Below are positions 1 to 8,632 of a stretch of DNA of 64,000 bases, piece by piece. The translations under genes were made by a program, and so were the position numbers. The stretch is from JADMIH01 sp036399775. Its GTDB lineage: Bacteria > Chloroflexota > Chloroflexia > QHBQ01 > JADMIH01. Position 1 is the first letter of the stretch; each line of letters opens with the position of its first letter. The notes under the pieces are model-generated. The model ran no database searches, was not told the DNA's origin, and saw nothing but the letters and a program-made list of their open reading frames with translations. The DNA lies in the NCBI GenBank assembly GCA_036399775.1, contig DASWMJ010000095.1, forward strand, positions 1-64,000, given 5' to 3'.

Positions 1-119
1 AATGCGTGGTGCATCGAGCGCAACACTGCCCAAGTTACCATCAACTGGCACTTCTCTGCATCAGATGCTCGCATCAAGCTTCGTCGCCTCTATCCTGTAA
101 TTACTTAGTTGGTGATGCA

Positions 120-219
120 CTGAGCGCAGCGAAGAATCTCGCTCCTCGCGTACAATGCTTTATTCTAGGTTCTCATGTCAAGATAATGCGCGAGGGACGA
201 GATTCTTCGCTGCGCTCAG
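120..219. repeat. Inverted-repeat intergenic element, family A
   Basis: Two 31-base arms (120-150 and 189-219) are near-perfect reverse complements around a 38-base spacer. The core reads CTGAGCGCAGCGAAGAATCT on the left arm. The same arms recur at 9668-9776 and 61815-61920, so this is a dispersed non-coding family. Reading through it gives spurious peptides of the HSERSEESR type. The rest of 1-325 shows no gene. Confidence 0.8.
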
Positions 220-313
220 AATGCCAGAGGGTAGTAGCTTCGCTTGCATCATGCATCCAACTTTGAAGTAGCCCTCGTCCGAAGACATTTATGATTGGAT
301 GCCCCAAGTGATG

Positions 314-319
314 TATACT
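314..319 (+). promoter_or_regulatory. Putative -10 box of a leaderless asnB transcript
   Basis: TATACT lies so that transcription starting about seven bases downstream would begin at the asnB ATG (326). No Shine-Dalgarno sequence precedes that ATG. No convincing -35 box is visible. Confidence 0.4.
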
Positions 320-325
320 TAAGCT

Positions 326-2260
326 ATGTGTGGCATCGCAGGCATATACAATACAGACGGCAACCCTCCCGACGAGAGGGTGCTTGCGCTCATGGCTGAT
401 CGCATAGCGCACCGAGGGCCAGACCGCGAATGCTTCTACCACGACGGCAGCCTGGGCCTGGCGCACCGCCACCTCCGCATTATAGACCTTTCCGACGCCG
501 CCATGCAGCCGATGACGAACGAAGAGCGGTCAATCTGGCTGATCTTCAATGGCGAAATCTACAACTACGTTGAGTTACGTCCGGTGCTGGAAGCAAAGGG
601 CCACAGGTTCCACTCGCACTCCGACAGCGAGACGATCATCCACGCCTACGAGGAGTGGGGCGTAGAGTGCCTCCATCGCTTCAACGGCATGTTCGCATTC
701 GCGCTCTGGGATGTCGCCCGGAAGCGTCTCTTCATAGCGCGGGACAGGCTGGGCGTAAAGCCGGTCTACTACTGGTGGGACGGCACGACGCTGGTATTCG
801 GGTCGGAGATAAAGGCGCTGCACGCTCACCCTTCCGTCGAAGCGAGGCCGCATCTCCCCGCCATTGCCGAATACATGAACGCCATGTACACGCGAGGCGA
901 CCACACGTGGTTCGCGGGTATCAAGCGTCTGCTGCCCGGCCATTGGCTGCTAGCCGATCCAGATGGCATGCAGATACGGCAGTGGTGGGACATTCCGAAC
1001 AACGAAGAACCCCTGGGCAAGCGGCCTGAGAAGTATTACATCGAGAAGACGCGAGATCTGCTGGAAGACTCCGTCCGGCTGCGATTGCGCTCGGACGTGC
1101 CACTCGGATCCCACCTGAGCGGCGGGCTGGACAGCAGCGCGATTGTGGCCCTCCTGAGCAAGCAGCTCAAGCCGTCGGGCGAGCCGGTACGCACCTTTTC
1201 GGGCGCGTTCGCGGAGGGCGAGGAGTACGACGAGCGGCGATACGTGCGCGCCGTCGTGTCGCGCTACCGCACCGACCACCGCGAGACCGTGCCGGTGGCG
1301 GCGGACCTCCCCAGACTGATGGAGAAGATGGTCTGGCACATGGACGAGCCGACAGCCGGGCCGGGCATCCTGCTGCAATGGGCCGTGTGCGAGCTTACCC
1401 GCCGCTCAGGCGTGACCGTAATCAACGGCGGGCAGGGAGGCGATGAGGCCTGGGGCGGCTATTTCGGCTACATCCCGGCCTACCTGCGAACACTATTGAG
1501 GCAGGCCAGGCGCAACCCCATCCTGTTCGCCGCGCTTCTGAAGGATGCGACAACTCTACTAGGCAGGGAGCACACGCGTAAATCGTTGCTGAGGGCCTAT
1601 AAGTCGGGCAGGAGTGGCAGGTTGCGCCCTGATAGTAGTTTGGGCGACTGGGCAGGCGAGAGATTCAGCGAGGCTGAAACCGGCTGGCAAGAGGACATTG
1701 CTATACCACCACTCGTAGCTGGAACTGAAGGAAGGACCGCCCTATCCACCGCTACCTACATGGACCTGAAATGGTATCTGCCCGCCCTCCTCCAAGTCGA
1801 AGACCGCACGAGCATGGCGTTTTCGCTCGAATCGCGCGCCCCCCTGCTAGATTACCGGCTCATCGAGCATGCGACTCGCGTGCCCAGCGCGCTCAAGCTG
1901 AAGAACCTTGAGATGAAGCATATCCTTCGGCGTGCGGTGAAGGACCTCCTCCCGCCCGTAGTCTACAAGCGGACCGATAAAAAAGGCATGCCCACCCCAA
2001 TCGCGCCCTGGTTCCGGGGCAGCCTGGCCTCCTGGGTAAAGGAAATACTGCTCGAACAAAGCGCCAACTCATCGGGACTTCTCAACCCGGAGTATGTGCA
2101 GACGGCGGTCAATGAACACATATCAGGCGCTAAAGACCGCAGCAACGATCTCTGGAAGATGCTCAGCATCGAAACTTGGTGGCGAATTCAAATTGCCAAT
2201 GCGGGCCAATTGGCCGGTGAGCCAATTTCCGTAGCAAGGTCAATAATCTCTGTGGGCTAG
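326..2260 (+). CDS. asnB: Asparagine synthase (glutamine-hydrolysing)
   Basis: It makes asparagine from aspartate, ATP and glutamine in the cytosol. The protein (644 aa) begins Met-Cys-Gly-Ile-Ala-Gly, which places the class II glutaminase nucleophile Cys2 right after Met and fixes the start. The amidotransferase half covers about residues 2-200 and the synthetase half about 230-600, with the pyrophosphate-loop motif SGGLDSS near residue 265. Length fits the family (about 600-650). It is followed after 14 bases by a glycosyltransferase, so the pair may be co-transcribed. Such AsnB paralogues often sit in surface-polysaccharide clusters, so a role in modifying a sugar acid or peptide is an alternative to plain asparagine supply. 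Confidence 0.93.
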   Translation: MCGIAGIYNTDGNPPDERVLALMADRIAHRGPDRECFYHDGSLGLAHRHLRIIDLSDAAMQPMTNEERSIWLIFNGEIYNYVELRPVLEAKGHRFHSHSDSETIIHAYEEWGVECLHRFNGMFAFALWDVARKRLFIARDRLGVKPVYYWWDGTTLVFGSEIKALHAHPSVEARPHLPAIAEYMNAMYTRGDHTWFAGIKRLLPGHWLLADPDGMQIRQWWDIPNNEEPLGKRPEKYYIEKTRDLLEDSVRLRLRSDVPLGSHLSGGLDSSAIVALLSKQLKPSGEPVRTFSGAFAEGEEYDERRYVRAVVSRYRTDHRETVPVAADLPRLMEKMVWHMDEPTAGPGILLQWAVCELTRRSGVTVINGGQGGDEAWGGYFGYIPAYLRTLLRQARRNPILFAALLKDATTLLGREHTRKSLLRAYKSGRSGRLRPDSSLGDWAGERFSEAETGWQEDIAIPPLVAGTEGRTALSTATYMDLKWYLPALLQVEDRTSMAFSLESRAPLLDYRLIEHATRVPSALKLKNLEMKHILRRAVKDLLPPVVYKRTDKKGMPTPIAPWFRGSLASWVKEILLEQSANSSGLLNPEYVQTAVNEHISGAKDRSNDLWKMLSIETWWRIQIANAGQLAGEPISVARSIISVG

Positions 2261-2274
2261 CGCAAAGCCACGCG

Positions 2275-3507
2275 ATGCGGGTACTCTACTTCTCACAATA
2301 CTTCCCTCCCGAAGTCGGGGCTACCCAGACGCGCGCCTACGAGATGTGCCGCTACCTGACTTCTCAGGGTCACAAAGTCACCGCGATAACCGAAGTCCCC
2401 AACCACCCATCAGGCATTATCCCCAGCGAATACAGAGGGCGACTCTCCGAGAGGCGCACCGAGGACGGCATAGACGTACTGAGGTTATGGGTGTGGACCT
2501 CCCCTGAGAAGACGTTTCGCTCCCGCATGCAGTTCTACCTCAGCTACATGGGCATGAGCGCACTGGCTGGCACGCTGCTCAAGGGGAAGTACGACGTTGT
2601 ATACGCCACATCCCCACCGCTATTCGTGGCAACCTCCGGGCTTATCACCGCGTTAGTCCGGCGCATACCCTTTATATTCGAGGTACGCGACCTCTGGCCG
2701 GAGTCGGCGGTCGCGCTGGGCGAGCTAAACAGCAAGAGAGCAATTGCCGCCGCCGAAAAGCTGGAAGTCGCCATGTACAGGCGGGCCACGCGCATAGTGG
2801 TAGTCACCGAGGGCATACGCACAAGGCTGGTCGAGCGCGGCATCCCAGGATCAAAAATAACGGTGATACCAAACGGGGCGAACACGGAGAAGTTCCGCTA
2901 TACTGAGGCGGGCGCACGCCAGGTTGAAGAGAAGTTGGGGCTGGCGGGAAAGTTCGTTGTGATGTACGCGGGCGTACACGGCATCGCCCAGGGGCTTGAG
3001 ACGCTTCTACAAGCCGCCGATCTCCTGCGCCATCGGGACGACATCATATTCTTGTTCGTAGGAGAAGGGCCGAGGAAAACGCATCTACGGCAAATAGCGG
3101 AACAGCAGGGGCTAACCAACGTTCGCTTCCTACCCGAAGTGCGATCCGACCAGATGCCGTCATACCTGTCGGCAGCAGGCTGCGCCATCGTGCCATTAAA
3201 GGACGAGTCTCTCTTCAGAGGTGCGATGCCGTCAAAGATGTTTGAGGCGTGGGCGTGCGCCCGCCCCGTAATACTGAGCGTCGCAGGCGAGGCCGAACGG
3301 GTAATGAAACAGGCGGCCGGCGGCCTGGCAATCCAACCCGAAGACGCGGCAGGCATGGCCCACGCGATAGAGCGCCTTGCAGCCAACCCCGGACAAGCCC
3401 AACAAATGGGCGAACATGGCCGCGACTTCGTCCATAAGCACTACTCCCGCCAGGTGCAAGCGCAGAAGCTGGAAGAGTTACTAAAAGAAGTAGCAAACAA
3501 AAGGTGA
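2275..3507 (+). CDS. Glycosyltransferase family 4 (WbuB-like)
   Basis: Predicted GT-B retaining glycosyltransferase of 410 aa. The N-terminal acceptor domain starts with MRVLYFSQYFPPEVGA, typical of WbuB/WcaI-like GT4 enzymes that add sugars to lipid-linked polysaccharide precursors at the inner membrane face. The C-terminal nucleotide-sugar domain begins near residue 215 and carries the family signature KMFEAWACARPVI near residue 320, with the conserved Glu that contacts the sugar nucleotide. It lies 14 bases after asnB on the same strand. No Shine-Dalgarno is obvious, so translation may be coupled to asnB. Donor and acceptor cannot be read from sequence. Confidence 0.88.
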   Translation: MRVLYFSQYFPPEVGATQTRAYEMCRYLTSQGHKVTAITEVPNHPSGIIPSEYRGRLSERRTEDGIDVLRLWVWTSPEKTFRSRMQFYLSYMGMSALAGTLLKGKYDVVYATSPPLFVATSGLITALVRRIPFIFEVRDLWPESAVALGELNSKRAIAAAEKLEVAMYRRATRIVVVTEGIRTRLVERGIPGSKITVIPNGANTEKFRYTEAGARQVEEKLGLAGKFVVMYAGVHGIAQGLETLLQAADLLRHRDDIIFLFVGEGPRKTHLRQIAEQQGLTNVRFLPEVRSDQMPSYLSAAGCAIVPLKDESLFRGAMPSKMFEAWACARPVILSVAGEAERVMKQAAGGLAIQPEDAAGMAHAIERLAANPGQAQQMGEHGRDFVHKHYSRQVQAQKLEELLKEVANKR

Positions 3508-3536
3508 CGCCCGGCCCTCCGAACGCCACCCCTGGG

Positions 3537-3612
3537 ACGTATTGCGTAGTACGTATTGCGTATTCTGCGCGTCTGCTGTGAGATATTACGCAATACGTAC
3601 TACGCAATACGC
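3537..3612. repeat. Inverted repeat of the CGCAATACG family (family B)
   Basis: Arms 3537-3564 and 3585-3612 are near-perfect inverted copies built from the unit ACGTATTGCGTA. The same unit recurs at 4878-4903, 8481-8507, 8584-8616 and 62017-62046, always between genes. Confidence 0.8.
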
Positions 3613-3633
3613 ATCACGTTTTACGTTTCACGC

Positions 3634-3867
3634 TTACCTCAGCCCGCCCTCCTTGATCATCTTCTCAATCGTCTCTCGGAGCATCTGGGCGTGCCTCTCA
3701 TCATCGCGCCGAATCTGATCCAGGAGCTTCATGTCCTCCTGCTCCATATCCTCTTCGTAGGTGTTGTAAGCCTCAAGACCTTCCAGCTTGCTCAACAGAA
3801 TAGCGAGCAGGTTATAGGTGCGGTTGCTGATAATGTTGCCGTCGCCGGACTTGTTATTATCTGACAT
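3634..3867 (-). CDS. Small acidic hypothetical protein
   Basis: A 77-residue protein of unknown function. The start at 3867 (MSDNNKSG) is chosen because AGGAGG lies seven bases upstream; a longer frame reaches 3963 but has no ribosome site. The sequence is helical, with a hydrophobic stretch (NLLAILLSKLEGLEAY) followed by acidic and basic residues including EEDMEQEDM and RRDDERHAQML. This resembles one hairpin of a ferritin-like or rubrerythrin-type helix bundle, but that is only a composition impression. It is transcribed divergently from the alpha/beta-hydrolase gene across about 125 bases. Confidence 0.75.
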   Translation of the reverse strand: MSDNNKSGDGNIISNRTYNLLAILLSKLEGLEAYNTYEEDMEQEDMKLLDQIRRDDERHAQMLRETIEKMIKEGGLR

Positions 3868-3993
3868 TTCGTTCCTCCTGAAATCTAAGGTGAGCCAATG
3901 TGCCCCGGTACTAACTGCAAATTGTGTGCCGCCTGGCGACTTGCGGTACAAACCTTGCAACACAGGTTCTTCACGACCAACCAGGAGGAAGAT

Positions 3994-4851
3994 GTGGAAC
4001 TAACGCCCGATATGGAGAAGGACACGCTGGCAGTAGATGGCAGGCGCGTTTATTACACGGCGCGCGGCCCACGTGACGCAGACTATGCTTATGTAGGGAT
4101 CAACGGATTGATGGGTGGAGGGGACTCCTTCTGGCCTGTCATCGAGGGGGTGCCCGAGGACTGGCGCGTGGTATTGCCCGATCTTCCGGGCTGCGGCGAG
4201 TCGGAGACGATGCTGCCGCCCCGCAAGCACAATGTTGATGGCTACGTAGGGTGGCTCCACCGCTTTGTTCAGGAGGCGGGGCTGTCGGGTAAGCAGATCG
4301 TACTCGCCAGCGTGGCTACGGGCGCGCCCGTCTCTATACGCTACAGCGTCGAGCATCGTGAGAGCGTGGCCGGACAGGTCCTGCACCTTCCCTTCCTCGG
4401 CAAGCCCGCCATAGCCTCAAAGATTGCCCGCCCCGTCGCCGCCTATGGGTTGCGCATCCGCCCCCTGCGGCGTCTCGTAGATCGGCTGCGCGCAAGCGAC
4501 GCGCTCATGCACAAGATAATACTCCACAAGCCACCCGACGCGATCCCAGCTTTAGCCGAGCGCGACATAGACCACAAGCAGCAAGCCGATTTGAAGGCGG
4601 CAGGCGAACTGCTCCACGACCTGATGCTCACCGACTCACGCTCAGAACTACCCCTCCTCGACCACCCAATCCTCATCCTGGCATCAGAACATGACTTCTC
4701 AGCCCCACTCCCCATGCTCGAAGGCATAGTGAAAGGCCATCCCGAAAGGCGGCTCTACGTCTACAGAGGCGGCCAGCACTCCTGGAACGAAGAGTTCATC
4801 AACGACATGAACAAAGAAATAAGCGAATTCCTCAGAGGAGTTAGGGGTTAG
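3994..4851 (+). CDS. Alpha/beta-hydrolase fold protein lacking the nucleophile elbow serine
   Basis: A 285-residue alpha/beta-hydrolase fold protein. The GTG at 3994 is chosen because AGGAGG ends five bases upstream; the in-frame ATG at 4012 has no site. The oxyanion-side segment VLPDLPGCGESE is present, as are an acid-loop candidate (ILASEHDFSAPL) and the terminal His (YRGGQHSWN). At the elbow, where the family has G-x-S-x-G, the protein reads SVATG, so the nucleophile position is Ala. It may therefore be a non-hydrolytic member such as a cofactor-free lyase or dioxygenase type, or an inactive homologue. Substrate unknown. Confidence 0.8.
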   Translation: MELTPDMEKDTLAVDGRRVYYTARGPRDADYAYVGINGLMGGGDSFWPVIEGVPEDWRVVLPDLPGCGESETMLPPRKHNVDGYVGWLHRFVQEAGLSGKQIVLASVATGAPVSIRYSVEHRESVAGQVLHLPFLGKPAIASKIARPVAAYGLRIRPLRRLVDRLRASDALMHKIILHKPPDAIPALAERDIDHKQQADLKAAGELLHDLMLTDSRSELPLLDHPILILASEHDFSAPLPMLEGIVKGHPERRLYVYRGGQHSWNEEFINDMNKEISEFLRGVRG

Positions 4852-4877
4852 GGACGAGTGGCGAGTGGTAGAGTAAC

Positions 4878-4903
4878 TTACGCAATACGCAATACGTACT
4901 ACG
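4878..4903. repeat. Family B CGCAATACG repeat
   Basis: Copies of the TACGCAATACG unit between the hydrolase gene and the amino-acid importer, in the same orientation as the right arm of the 3537-3612 element. An extended -10 (TGCTATACT, ending 4953) follows and may serve the importer operon. Confidence 0.65.
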
Positions 4904-5095
4904 ATTTACGTTTCACGCCTCCGCTAGCATCACCCGCGCGCTTATGCTATACTAGGCGACACACGATACCGGCGGTTTTACAGCCCTCTTTGTCGGGCGG
5001 GTTGCACGACGTTCTTCTGGACAGCACCTGATTGGGTAAGCGTGCTGTGCTCTCTGCGACTCCCCGCTGGAGGCATTTTCTATAAGGAGGAAAGA

Positions 5096-6898
5096 ATGCG
5101 TAAGTTAAGCTCGTTAGTCGTCCTGGTAATGGTGCTCGGCATGCTAGCAGCGTGCGGCCCGGAGGCTGCCACTCCCGTGCCGCCTACGTTCACCACAGTT
5201 GTAGAGCAGGCCACTGCCACCGCGCCGGCTGTGGAAGAGCCTACTGAAATTACGGAAGAAGCAACGGCAACTTCCCCGGTAACCGGCACAGGCGGCACGC
5301 TAGCCGACATCAAGAAGCGCGGCAAGCTAATAGTGGGCGTCAAATACGATGTCCCCACGTTCGGCTTCCTCAACCCCCAGACCAACAAGGTAGAGGGCTT
5401 CGATGTAGACATGGCTAAAGCCGTAGCCAAGCGTATCTTCGGCAACGAGGACGCGGTCGAGTTTACAGAGGCCATCTCCGCGAACCGCATACCCTACCTC
5501 AATGAGGGCAAGGTAGACGTTATATTCTCCACCATGACCGCAAACGAGGAGCGCGCCCAGCAGATTGACTTCTCCGACTGCTACTATGTGGCGGGCCAGG
5601 CACTGCTCGTGCCGACGAATAGCACGATAACAGATGTGAAGGGTTTAGCAGGCAAGACAGTAGGAACAGTTTCAGGCTCTACCTCTGAGAAGAACATCCG
5701 CACGTTCGCCCCGGAAGCAAAGGTTGAATTGTTCGCCACCTACGCCGAGGCGGTGCAGGCTATGGAGTCTGGCCGGGTAGAGGCCGTGACAACGGACGAC
5801 ATCATCCTCTACGGCTTCGCCAAGAAGACCCCCGACAAGTTTAAGGTAGTGGGCGGCCAGTTCACCACCGAACCATACGCAGCGGGCATCAAGAAGGGCA
5901 ACAGCGATCTGCTCGCTGAAGTGAACGGCGCTATCCGCGACCTCAAGCAGAATGGCGGCTGGGCGACCATCTACAAGAAGTGGCTCTCCGAAGACGTGCC
6001 CGCTATACCGCCCCAGGATTGGCGCGACGTAGCCAAGCCCGCTACCACCCCGGCAGCCAGCCCGGCAGCTACAACCGGCCCGGCGATTACTGCCACAGTC
6101 ACCATAACCGCCACAACGGGCGTGATGACCAGCACGGTGGGCGGCGGCACGCTCGCCGCGATCAAGCAACGTGGTAAGCTAATCGTGGGCGTCAAGTACG
6201 ATGTCCCCACGTTCGGCTTCCTCAACCCCCAGACGAACAAAGTGGAGGGCTTCGATGTAGACATGGCTAAGGCCGTAGCCAAGCGAATCTTCGGCAACGA
6301 GGATGCCATTGAGTTCACCGAAGCTATCTCTGCTAACCGCATACCTTACCTCAACGAGGGCAAGGTAGACGTTATCTTCTCCACCATGACCGCAAACGAG
6401 GAGCGCGCCCAGCAGATTGACTTCTCCGACTGCTACTATGTGGCAGGCCAATCGCTGCTCGTGCCTGTAAATAGCACGATAACGGATGTGAAGGGCCTTG
6501 CAGGTAAGACGGTGGGCACGGTAACCGGCTCTACCTCTGAGAAGAACATCCGCACCTTCGCACCAGAAGCAAAGGTTGAACTCTTCGCCACCTACGCGGA
6601 AGCGGTGCAGGCTATGGAGTCCGGCAGGGTGGAAGTCGTGACCACAGACGACATCATCCTGTACGGCTTCGCCAAGAGGAGTCCTGAGAAGTTCAAGGTA
6701 GTCGGCGGCCAATTCACGAAAGAGCCGTATGCTGCCGGAGTGAAGAAGGGCAACAGCGACCTGTTGGCCGAGGTCAACGGAGCTATCCGCGACCTCAAGG
6801 AGAACGCCGGGTGGGGCGACATCTACAAGAAGTGGCTCTCCGAACAGGTCCCGCAGTTCCCGCCCCAGGAATGGCGCGACGTAACAAAGCAACCCTAA
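5096..6898 (+). CDS. Amino-acid ABC transporter substrate-binding lipoprotein with two tandem SBP domains
   Basis: Extracytoplasmic binding protein of a polar amino-acid importer (SBP_bac_3 type, PF00497). The ATG at 5096 is chosen because TAAGGAGG lies just upstream and it opens a lipoprotein signal ending LAAC (Cys20). After a Pro/Thr-rich linker come two complete periplasmic-binding domains, about residues 65-312 and 349-600, each starting RGKLIVGVKYDVPTFGF and ending in a PPQ-WRDV segment. The copies differ at only about 20 of 250 positions, so this is a recent in-frame duplication within one gene. The family is normally about 280 aa. It heads the operon SBP-permease-permease, with an ATPase gene following. 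Confidence 0.93.
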   Translation: MRKLSSLVVLVMVLGMLAACGPEAATPVPPTFTTVVEQATATAPAVEEPTEITEEATATSPVTGTGGTLADIKKRGKLIVGVKYDVPTFGFLNPQTNKVEGFDVDMAKAVAKRIFGNEDAVEFTEAISANRIPYLNEGKVDVIFSTMTANEERAQQIDFSDCYYVAGQALLVPTNSTITDVKGLAGKTVGTVSGSTSEKNIRTFAPEAKVELFATYAEAVQAMESGRVEAVTTDDIILYGFAKKTPDKFKVVGGQFTTEPYAAGIKKGNSDLLAEVNGAIRDLKQNGGWATIYKKWLSEDVPAIPPQDWRDVAKPATTPAASPAATTGPAITATVTITATTGVMTSTVGGGTLAAIKQRGKLIVGVKYDVPTFGFLNPQTNKVEGFDVDMAKAVAKRIFGNEDAIEFTEAISANRIPYLNEGKVDVIFSTMTANEERAQQIDFSDCYYVAGQSLLVPVNSTITDVKGLAGKTVGTVTGSTSEKNIRTFAPEAKVELFATYAEAVQAMESGRVEVVTTDDIILYGFAKRSPEKFKVVGGQFTKEPYAAGVKKGNSDLLAEVNGAIRDLKENAGWGDIYKKWLSEQVPQFPPQEWRDVTKQP

Positions 6899-6912
6899 CA
6901 ACCATAATAATC

Positions 6913-6941
6913 GGAGTAGCGCCCTGCGAGGGCGCTACTCC
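6913..6941 (+). terminator. Intra-operon hairpin after the binding-protein gene
   Basis: A perfect 13-bp stem (6913-6925 with 6929-6941) and 3-base loop sit between the binding-protein stop and the first permease. There is no U-run. It could act as a 3' stabiliser or attenuator that keeps binding-protein mRNA above permease mRNA, as is common in ABC operons. Confidence 0.6.
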
Positions 6942-6952
6942 TGCCTGAGTAT

Positions 6953-7597
6953 ATGTTCGGACTCTCCCCGGAGTACTGGAACTTGATAGGCCAGGGGGTC
7001 TTACTGACCCTCTGGCTCACCGTGACTTCCGCGCTAATAAGCCTGGTTGTGGGGATCGTGCTGGGCGTGCTACGCTCGGCCCCCATAGGCCCTCTGCGCG
7101 CCATACCCGCAGGCTACACCGAATTCTTCCGCAATATTCCTCTCCTGACGGTCCTCTTCTTCGTCTACTTCGCTTTTCCGAAAGCGGGCATCAACCTGGC
7201 ACCTATCACCGTCGTGATTATCGGCCTGGGACTCTATACTGCTGCCTACGTCGGCGAGGTAGTGCGCGCAGGCTTAAGTACGGTAAGCAGGGGCAACATC
7301 GAGGCCGCGCGCTCGCTGGGCCTTACCTTCATGCAGTCCATGCGCTACGTACAATTACCTCAGGCGCTACGGGCGGCGATACCACCACTCGGTACGCTGA
7401 TGATTGCCCTCCTCAAGAATACTTCCCTGGCGCAGACCGTATCGGTGGCGGAACTCTTCTTCCAGTCAAGCCTCGTGCAGGCCCGCACCTTCAACCCGGA
7501 CATCCTTTTGATAGCAGGCGCGATATACGTCGCCATGACCCTGCCTATGGGCGCGCTGGTGAACGTCGTAGAGCGGCGGTGGGCCATCCAGAGATGA
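6953..7597 (+). CDS. Amino-acid ABC transporter permease, HisM/GlnP type
   Basis: Inner-membrane permease of 214 aa, normal for the His/Glu/Gln/Arg/opine family. Five hydrophobic segments are visible, starting LLTLWLTVTSALISLVVGI. The EAA loop that docks the ATPase is seen as EAARSLGLTFMQSMRYVQLPQALRAAIPPLG (split here as EAARSLGLTFMQSMRY then VQLPQALRAAIPPLG). The start ATG follows the 13-bp hairpin closely and has only a weak ribosome site. Its stop overlaps the next start in an ATGA, indicating coupled translation with the second permease, with which it should form a heterodimer. Confidence 0.92.
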   Translation: MFGLSPEYWNLIGQGVLLTLWLTVTSALISLVVGIVLGVLRSAPIGPLRAIPAGYTEFFRNIPLLTVLFFVYFAFPKAGINLAPITVVIIGLGLYTAAYVGEVVRAGLSTVSRGNIEAARSLGLTFMQSMRYVQLPQALRAAIPPLGTLMIALLKNTSLAQTVSVAELFFQSSLVQARTFNPDILLIAGAIYVAMTLPMGALVNVVERRWAIQR

Positions 7598-8478
7598 CAG
7601 AGCAACTCGCTACAGCGCCCACAGCAGGGTCCACCCTCCCAGTACCCGCAGCCGCACGCTGGCACGGCCCCGCGACGATTGCCCTTCAGCTCGCAGGCGT
7701 TCTGCTGTTCGTCCTCCTGCTGCCTTTCGCGTTCCGAATGGAATGGAGGAATTTCGTCCCCATATTCGAGCCTTCGACGCTCCAATTCCTTGCCTATGGG
7801 GTGGCTGCTACGGTAATAGTCTCCCTTGTCTCCATCCTGCTCAGCCTGCCCATGGCGACCGGGTTGGCACTTGGCAGGCTCTCGAAAGCGCGATACGTCA
7901 GTTGGCCCTGTATCGCCTTCATAGAGGTGATCCGCGCCCTGCCCCTTATATTGCTCATCTTCTACATCAACCTGCGCTTCCCCGGCCTCGATATGTTCAA
8001 AGGAGTGAAGGTCGGCGATGGAAACGATTATCTGGGGATAGAGATAGCAAGGATACTCGAGCGGCCTGCCCTCGCTATGGTAGTTGCGCTGACGCTCTAC
8101 ACAGCCGCCGTGAACGCCGAGCTGCTACGCTCAGGCATCCTCTCCCTTGAGCGCGGCCAAACCGAAGCTGCACGCTCTCTAGGCCTCACCTACTGGCAAA
8201 CGATGCGGCTGGTGATTCTACCCCAGGCGTTCCGCCGCACCCTGGCCCCCCTCATTGCCCAGTTCACGATCCTGGTCAAAGACACCTCGCTAGGCTCCAT
8301 TATAGGCTTCGTTGAGCTACAGAAGCGAGGAGTCATCATCTACCAACAGAACTTCAACTCGATGGAGACCCTATACGTCATCGCCCTCATTTACTTCGTC
8401 ATCAACTACCTGCTTGGCCTCACCAGCCGCTTCATAGAGCGCAAACGCCCGTCAGTCGAAGTACGAGTTGAGATGTGA
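7594..8478 (+). CDS. Amino-acid ABC transporter permease, second subunit
   Basis: Second inner-membrane permease, 294 aa. The ATG at 7594 is chosen over the in-frame GTG at 7579 because it forms the classic ATGA four-base overlap with the upstream stop. An N-terminal extension with an extra hydrophobic segment (IALQLAGVLLFVLLLPFAF) makes it longer than its partner. The EAA loop is present (EAARSLGLTYWQTMRL followed by PQAFRR). It works with the binding protein, the first permease and the ATPase encoded at 8633. Substrate is likely a polar or acidic amino acid, but the exact ligand cannot be read from sequence. Confidence 0.92.
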   Translation: MTEQLATAPTAGSTLPVPAAARWHGPATIALQLAGVLLFVLLLPFAFRMEWRNFVPIFEPSTLQFLAYGVAATVIVSLVSILLSLPMATGLALGRLSKARYVSWPCIAFIEVIRALPLILLIFYINLRFPGLDMFKGVKVGDGNDYLGIEIARILERPALAMVVALTLYTAAVNAELLRSGILSLERGQTEAARSLGLTYWQTMRLVILPQAFRRTLAPLIAQFTILVKDTSLGSIIGFVELQKRGVIIYQQNFNSMETLYVIALIYFVINYLLGLTSRFIERKRPSVEVRVEM

Positions 8479-8480
8479 CT

Positions 8481-8616
8481 CGTATTGCGTAGTACGTATT
8501 GCGTATTTTTGAACCACAAAGGCACAAAGAGCACTAAGATTATGTGTATAGAGATGCAGAGACGCCGAGATTATTTAAGGTCTTACGCAATACGTACTAC
8601 GCAATACGCAATACGA
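8481..8616. repeat. Family B inverted repeat between permease and ATPase genes
   Basis: Arms at 8481-8507 and 8584-8616 are reverse-complement runs of the ACGTATTGCGTA unit. The spacer (about 8510-8575) contains a second dispersed motif, ACCACAAAGGCACAAAGAGC, related to sequence at 16382-16413 and 47946-47984. The element has inserted inside an otherwise continuous transporter operon. Confidence 0.75.
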
Positions 8617-8632
8617 GCCCAGGAGGAAACTA

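Noticed and set aside
6179..6901. Minus-strand open frame opposite the second binding-protein domain
   Set aside because: Shadow of a strongly supported gene. A matching shadow on the first copy confirms it is a by-product of the duplication.
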